Shown one piece after another: positions 5,305 to 7,604 of a stretch of DNA of 7,604 nucleotides; within the stretch, counting starts at the first letter, position 1; each line of letters opens with the position of its first letter. The translations under genes and the position numbers were made by a program. The DNA is from an uncultured bacterium (GTDB lineage: Bacteria; Eisenbacteria; RBG-16-71-46; CAIMUX01), in contig CAMPIC010000120.1 in the NCBI GenBank assembly GCA_946886185.1, forward strand, positions 1-7,604, written 5' to 3'. Below the pieces are notes generated by a model that was not told the DNA's origin, searched no databases, and saw only the letters and a program-made list of their open reading frames with translations.

Positions 5305-6537
5305 ATGAAGATCGACGGCAGCCAACCACTTCGCATCGTCGCCATGGTCCTGGCGGGAGGACGCGTAGGCGAGCTTTCGGTGCTCACCATGCAGCGCCCC
5401 AAGGCGGCGCTCCCGTTCGCGGGGTATTTCCGCATCATCGATTTCGTGCTTTCCAACCTCATGCGAGCGGGAATCAATCGCGTCGGGATCCTCTCGCAGT
5501 ACCGCCCCGCCTCCTTGATCGAGCACGTGGGAACGGGAGAGAGCTGGGACTTCGTGGGACTCGATCGAGCCGCGAAGATCCTCCCTCCCTTCTGGGGAGG
5601 AGAGGCGGGAGATTGGTACCAGGGCAACGCGGACGCGGTCGATCAGAACTGGAACTTCCTGGCCGATGTCGAAGCGGATCTCGTCCTGGTCCTTTCCGGC
5701 GATCACATCTACCGCACCGACTATCGAGACTTGATCCAAGCCCACCTCGACTCCGGAGCCGACTTCACCGTGGCGGTCAAGAAGATGCCCTACGACCGCC
5801 ACTACGGGTACGCGCAGCTCGACGCGGAGCATCGCGTCGTGGCCTACACCGAAAAGCCGGAGGCGCCGCGCGACGAGCATGCGAGCCTCACCATTTATCT
5901 TGCCAACACCAAGGCGCTCCGTGAGGTGTTCGATTCCGACCGCGGGCGGCGCGGCGAGCTGCTCGAGTTCGGCAAGGACGTGATCCCCTACATGCTGGAG
6001 CAGGGATACCAGGTGCGCGGACACGTGTTCTCCGACTATTGGGCCTACACACGGACGATTCCGATGTACTACGAGGCCCACCAGGACCTCCTGCGCGGCC
6101 GGATCGACCTGGACGCATGGGGTGTTCGCACCAATCTGCAGGACACACTGGTCGCGTCGCAGCCGCCGGCGCGCTTCGGACGGTACGCCGAAGTCAACGA
6201 GTCCCTCATCAGCACCGGCTGCGAGATCGACGGCGAGGTGATCCGCTCGGTGCTTTCGCCCGGAGTGCGCGTGGAGCGCGGTGCAAAGGTGATCGACTCC
6301 ATCCTCTGCCACAACACGCGAGTCGGGGCAGGAGCCTGCGTGGTCCGCACCATCTCCGATAAGCATGTCTCTATTGGGGAGCAATCCGTCTGCGGAAGCG
6401 CATCTGATGAAGGCGGGCTGTTCGCGCTGATCGGCAAGCAGGCGCGAATCGGAAGCGGCTGCCGGCTCGAAGCGGGCGCGACTCTCCTCCCGGGAGGGAG
6501 GACGGAAGACGGAGACGTCCTGGGAGCGCCGTCATGA
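5305..6537 (+). CDS. GlgC/GlgD-like sugar-phosphate nucleotidyltransferase with altered signature motifs
   Basis: This 410-residue protein has the GlgC (ADP-glucose pyrophosphorylase) layout: a nucleotidyltransferase domain (about 10-265) and a C-terminal left-handed beta-helix (about 290-400) with hexapeptide-like repeats. Shared landmarks are LAGG at 16-19, RPKAALPF at 31-38, FRIIDFVLSN at 42-51, DWYQGNADAV at 103-112, LSGDHIY at 130-136 (metal-binding Asp133 expected) and EKP at 183-185. Three signatures depart from canonical GlgC: GGRGTRL is GGRVGEL (Arg to Glu23), SMGIY is SLTIY (194-198), and YWRDVGT is YWAYTRT (245-251), losing the Asp expected at the sugar-phosphate site. The open frame extends to 5089, but that part is translated tRNA, so the start is 5305, giving ten residues before the nucleotide-binding loop, as usual. 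I recall a clade with GGRVxELSVLT and YTRT, so this is probably an established subfamily. Its role may be a regulatory or altered-specificity partner of the next gene. Confidence 0.85.
   Translation: MKIDGSQPLRIVAMVLAGGRVGELSVLTMQRPKAALPFAGYFRIIDFVLSNLMRAGINRVGILSQYRPASLIEHVGTGESWDFVGLDRAAKILPPFWGGEAGDWYQGNADAVDQNWNFLADVEADLVLVLSGDHIYRTDYRDLIQAHLDSGADFTVAVKKMPYDRHYGYAQLDAEHRVVAYTEKPEAPRDEHASLTIYLANTKALREVFDSDRGRRGELLEFGKDVIPYMLEQGYQVRGHVFSDYWAYTRTIPMYYEAHQDLLRGRIDLDAWGVRTNLQDTLVASQPPARFGRYAEVNESLISTGCEIDGEVIRSVLSPGVRVERGAKVIDSILCHNTRVGAGACVVRTISDKHVSIGEQSVCGSASDEGGLFALIGKQARIGSGCRLEAGATLLPGGRTEDGDVLGAPS
6522..6526 (+). promoter_or_regulatory. Ribosome-binding site of the second GlgC-family gene, inside the first
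   Basis: GGGAG lies seven bases before the ATG at 6534, within the last codons of the preceding gene. With the ATGA stop/start overlap it fixes this start and suggests translational coupling of the two subunits. Confidence 0.65.
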
Positions 6538-7604
6538 GCGCCGGCCAGGAGATCGCCCGCCGGCCCTCGCGGCTCTCGGAAGATCCCCGAAAGACGCTCG
6601 CCCTCATTCTGGCGGGCGGAGTGGGCAGTCGGCTCAACGTGCTCGTCCACCGGCGCGCCAAGCCCGCGGTCCCGTTCGGCGGCATCTACCGCATCATCGA
6701 TTTCAGCATGAGCAACGTGATGAATTCCGGTCTCGAACGAGTCGGAATCCTCACGCAGTACCTTCCCTATTCGCTCACCGATCACATCGGCAACGGCCAT
6801 CCCTGGGGACTGGTGGGACGTTCTCGGGAAGTGACGATCCTGCCGCCCCATCAGGCCGCGCAAGGAAGCGACTGGTATCAAGGCACCGCCGATGCGGTGT
6901 TCCGAAATCTGAGCTACGTCGAGCGGCATGATCCGGAGCAGGTCCTGATCCTCTCCGGCGACCACGTCTATTCGATGGATTATGCCGCGATGATTTCCGA
7001 GCATGTCGCCTCGGGCGCGGAAGCGACGCTCGCTGTCCGCACCGTCCCGTGGGATCAAGCCTCCAGCTTCGGAACGATCCACATCGACGATTCCGGAAGC
7101 GTGGTCCGCTTCGAGGAGAAGCCGGCCAATCCCACCTCCAACCTGATCTCGATGGGAATCTACGTGTTTCGCACAGAAGTGCTCTTGCGCACCTTGCGGG
7201 AGATCACCGCGGTGGGCGAGGGAGCGGACTTCGGGCATCACATCTTCCCCAAGCTGCTCCAGGCGGGGGCGCGGCTCAAGACGCATCGTTGGGATGGATA
7301 TTGGCAGGACGTCGGGACGATCCGCGCCTACTTCGACTGCCATCGAGACTTGATCGATCCGGAAGCGCCCCTGGATCTGCGCTCCTGGCGAGTTCGCACC
7401 AACCTGGACGAGCGGGGTCGGGAAGATCGTCCTGCCGCCTTCTTCGGCACTTCCGCCTCGGTGCGTGAATCGCTCATCGCGCGCGGTTGCAAGATCCGCG
7501 GCACGGTCTCCCGCTCGATCCTCTCGCCGGGGGTCGTCGTGGAAGCGGGTGCGGAAGTGCGCTCCTCCATCCTCATGACCGATTGCCGGATCGAAGCGGG
7601 CGCG
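6534..7604 (+). CDS. glgC: Glucose-1-phosphate adenylyltransferase (GlgC family), 3' end outside window
   Basis: The frame has 357 codons from ATG 6534 and is open at the right edge, so about 50-70 residues of the beta-helix are probably missing. The enzyme makes ADP-glucose and pyrophosphate from ATP and glucose-1-phosphate, the committed step of bacterial glycogen synthesis. Canonical motifs are intact: LAGGVGSRL at 26-34 (Arg33), RAKPAVPFGG at 41-50, YRIIDF at 52-57, DWYQGTADAV at 113-122, LSGDHVYSMDY at 140-150 (Asp143), FEEKP at 193-197, SMGIYVF at 206-212 and YWQDVGT at 256-262 (Asp259). The beta-helix starts near 300. The gene overlaps its divergent paralogue by 4 bases (ATGA), and the two share the stretches between motifs, so they arose by duplication. 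About 20 extra residues precede the nucleotide loop. Nucleotide preference (ATP or another NTP) cannot be read with certainty, so the symbol is a family-level call. Confidence 0.88.
   Translation, partial: MSAGQEIARRPSRLSEDPRKTLALILAGGVGSRLNVLVHRRAKPAVPFGGIYRIIDFSMSNVMNSGLERVGILTQYLPYSLTDHIGNGHPWGLVGRSREVTILPPHQAAQGSDWYQGTADAVFRNLSYVERHDPEQVLILSGDHVYSMDYAAMISEHVASGAEATLAVRTVPWDQASSFGTIHIDDSGSVVRFEEKPANPTSNLISMGIYVFRTEVLLRTLREITAVGEGADFGHHIFPKLLQAGARLKTHRWDGYWQDVGTIRAYFDCHRDLIDPEAPLDLRSWRVRTNLDERGREDRPAAFFGTSASVRESLIARGCKIRGTVSRSILSPGVVVEAGAEVRSSILMTDCRIEAGA

Noticed and set aside
5251..6384. 377-codon minus-strand open frame opposite the first GlgC-family gene
   Set aside because: Same reason: no recognisable domain, and the plus strand is clearly coding.
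6069..7343. 424-codon minus-strand open frame opposite the GlgC-family pair
   Set aside because: It is an antisense shadow of two conserved enzymes. Its His/Arg/Asp-rich composition is typical of reverse reading of GC-rich genes.

Overview
The window comes from a high-GC bacterium (roughly two thirds G+C by eye). The envelope looks Gram-negative-like, with two lipoproteins, one carrying a twin-arginine-type signal. The gene set is chromosomal and mostly ordinary. There are no transposases, phage genes or CRISPR repeats. The taxon cannot be fixed from the sequence. The style (PD40 lipoprotein, GT-C glycosyltransferase, tandem GlgC-family genes, little use of Shine-Dalgarno sites for some genes) would suit one of the less studied diderm phyla, such as the Eisenbacteria, Gemmatimonadota or Acidobacteriota, but this is a guess.

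Layout from left to right. (1) 1-732, minus strand: 5' part of a lipoprotein gene, running off the left edge. It has a Tat/lipoprotein signal, a Pro/Gly-rich linker, a domain resembling the C-terminal domain of cytochrome c biogenesis protein CycH/CcmI, and then a stretch resembling the interior of a family 5 solute-binding protein. (2) 943-1944, plus strand: an M14-type zinc carboxypeptidase with all catalytic motifs and no signal peptide, preceded by an extended -10 element placed for leaderless transcription. (3) 2013-4973, minus strand: a two-gene unit convergent with the peptidase. It holds a PD40 (TolB-like) beta-propeller lipoprotein followed after 3 bases by a multi-pass GT-C glycosyltransferase. 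(4) 5137-5209, plus strand: tRNA-Trp(CCA) with a clear sigma70-type promoter and a hairpin terminator. (5) 5305 to the right edge, plus strand: two GlgC-family nucleotidyltransferase genes overlapping by 4 bases. The first has changes in several signature motifs, and the second is canonical where visible.

How the genes work together: the right-hand pair probably makes ADP-glucose (or a related NDP-sugar) for glycogen-type storage. The arrangement of one divergent and one canonical subunit, translationally coupled, recalls the GlgC/GlgD two-subunit design. The PD40/GT-C pair points to an envelope process: a lipid-linked-sugar-dependent glycosyltransferase in the membrane, and a lipoprotein propeller outside it. 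The M14 enzyme is probably cytoplasmic and may act on cell-wall peptides.

I did not find a clear undescribed multi-gene system. The observations most worth following are the chimeric lipoprotein at the left edge, the divergent/canonical GlgC pair, and the two promoter-to-ATG spacings that imply leaderless mRNAs. Two real genes (1-732 minus and 6534-7604 plus) are open at the window edges, so a search for closed ORFs would miss them. Two other genes need their starts moved inward from the longest ORF.
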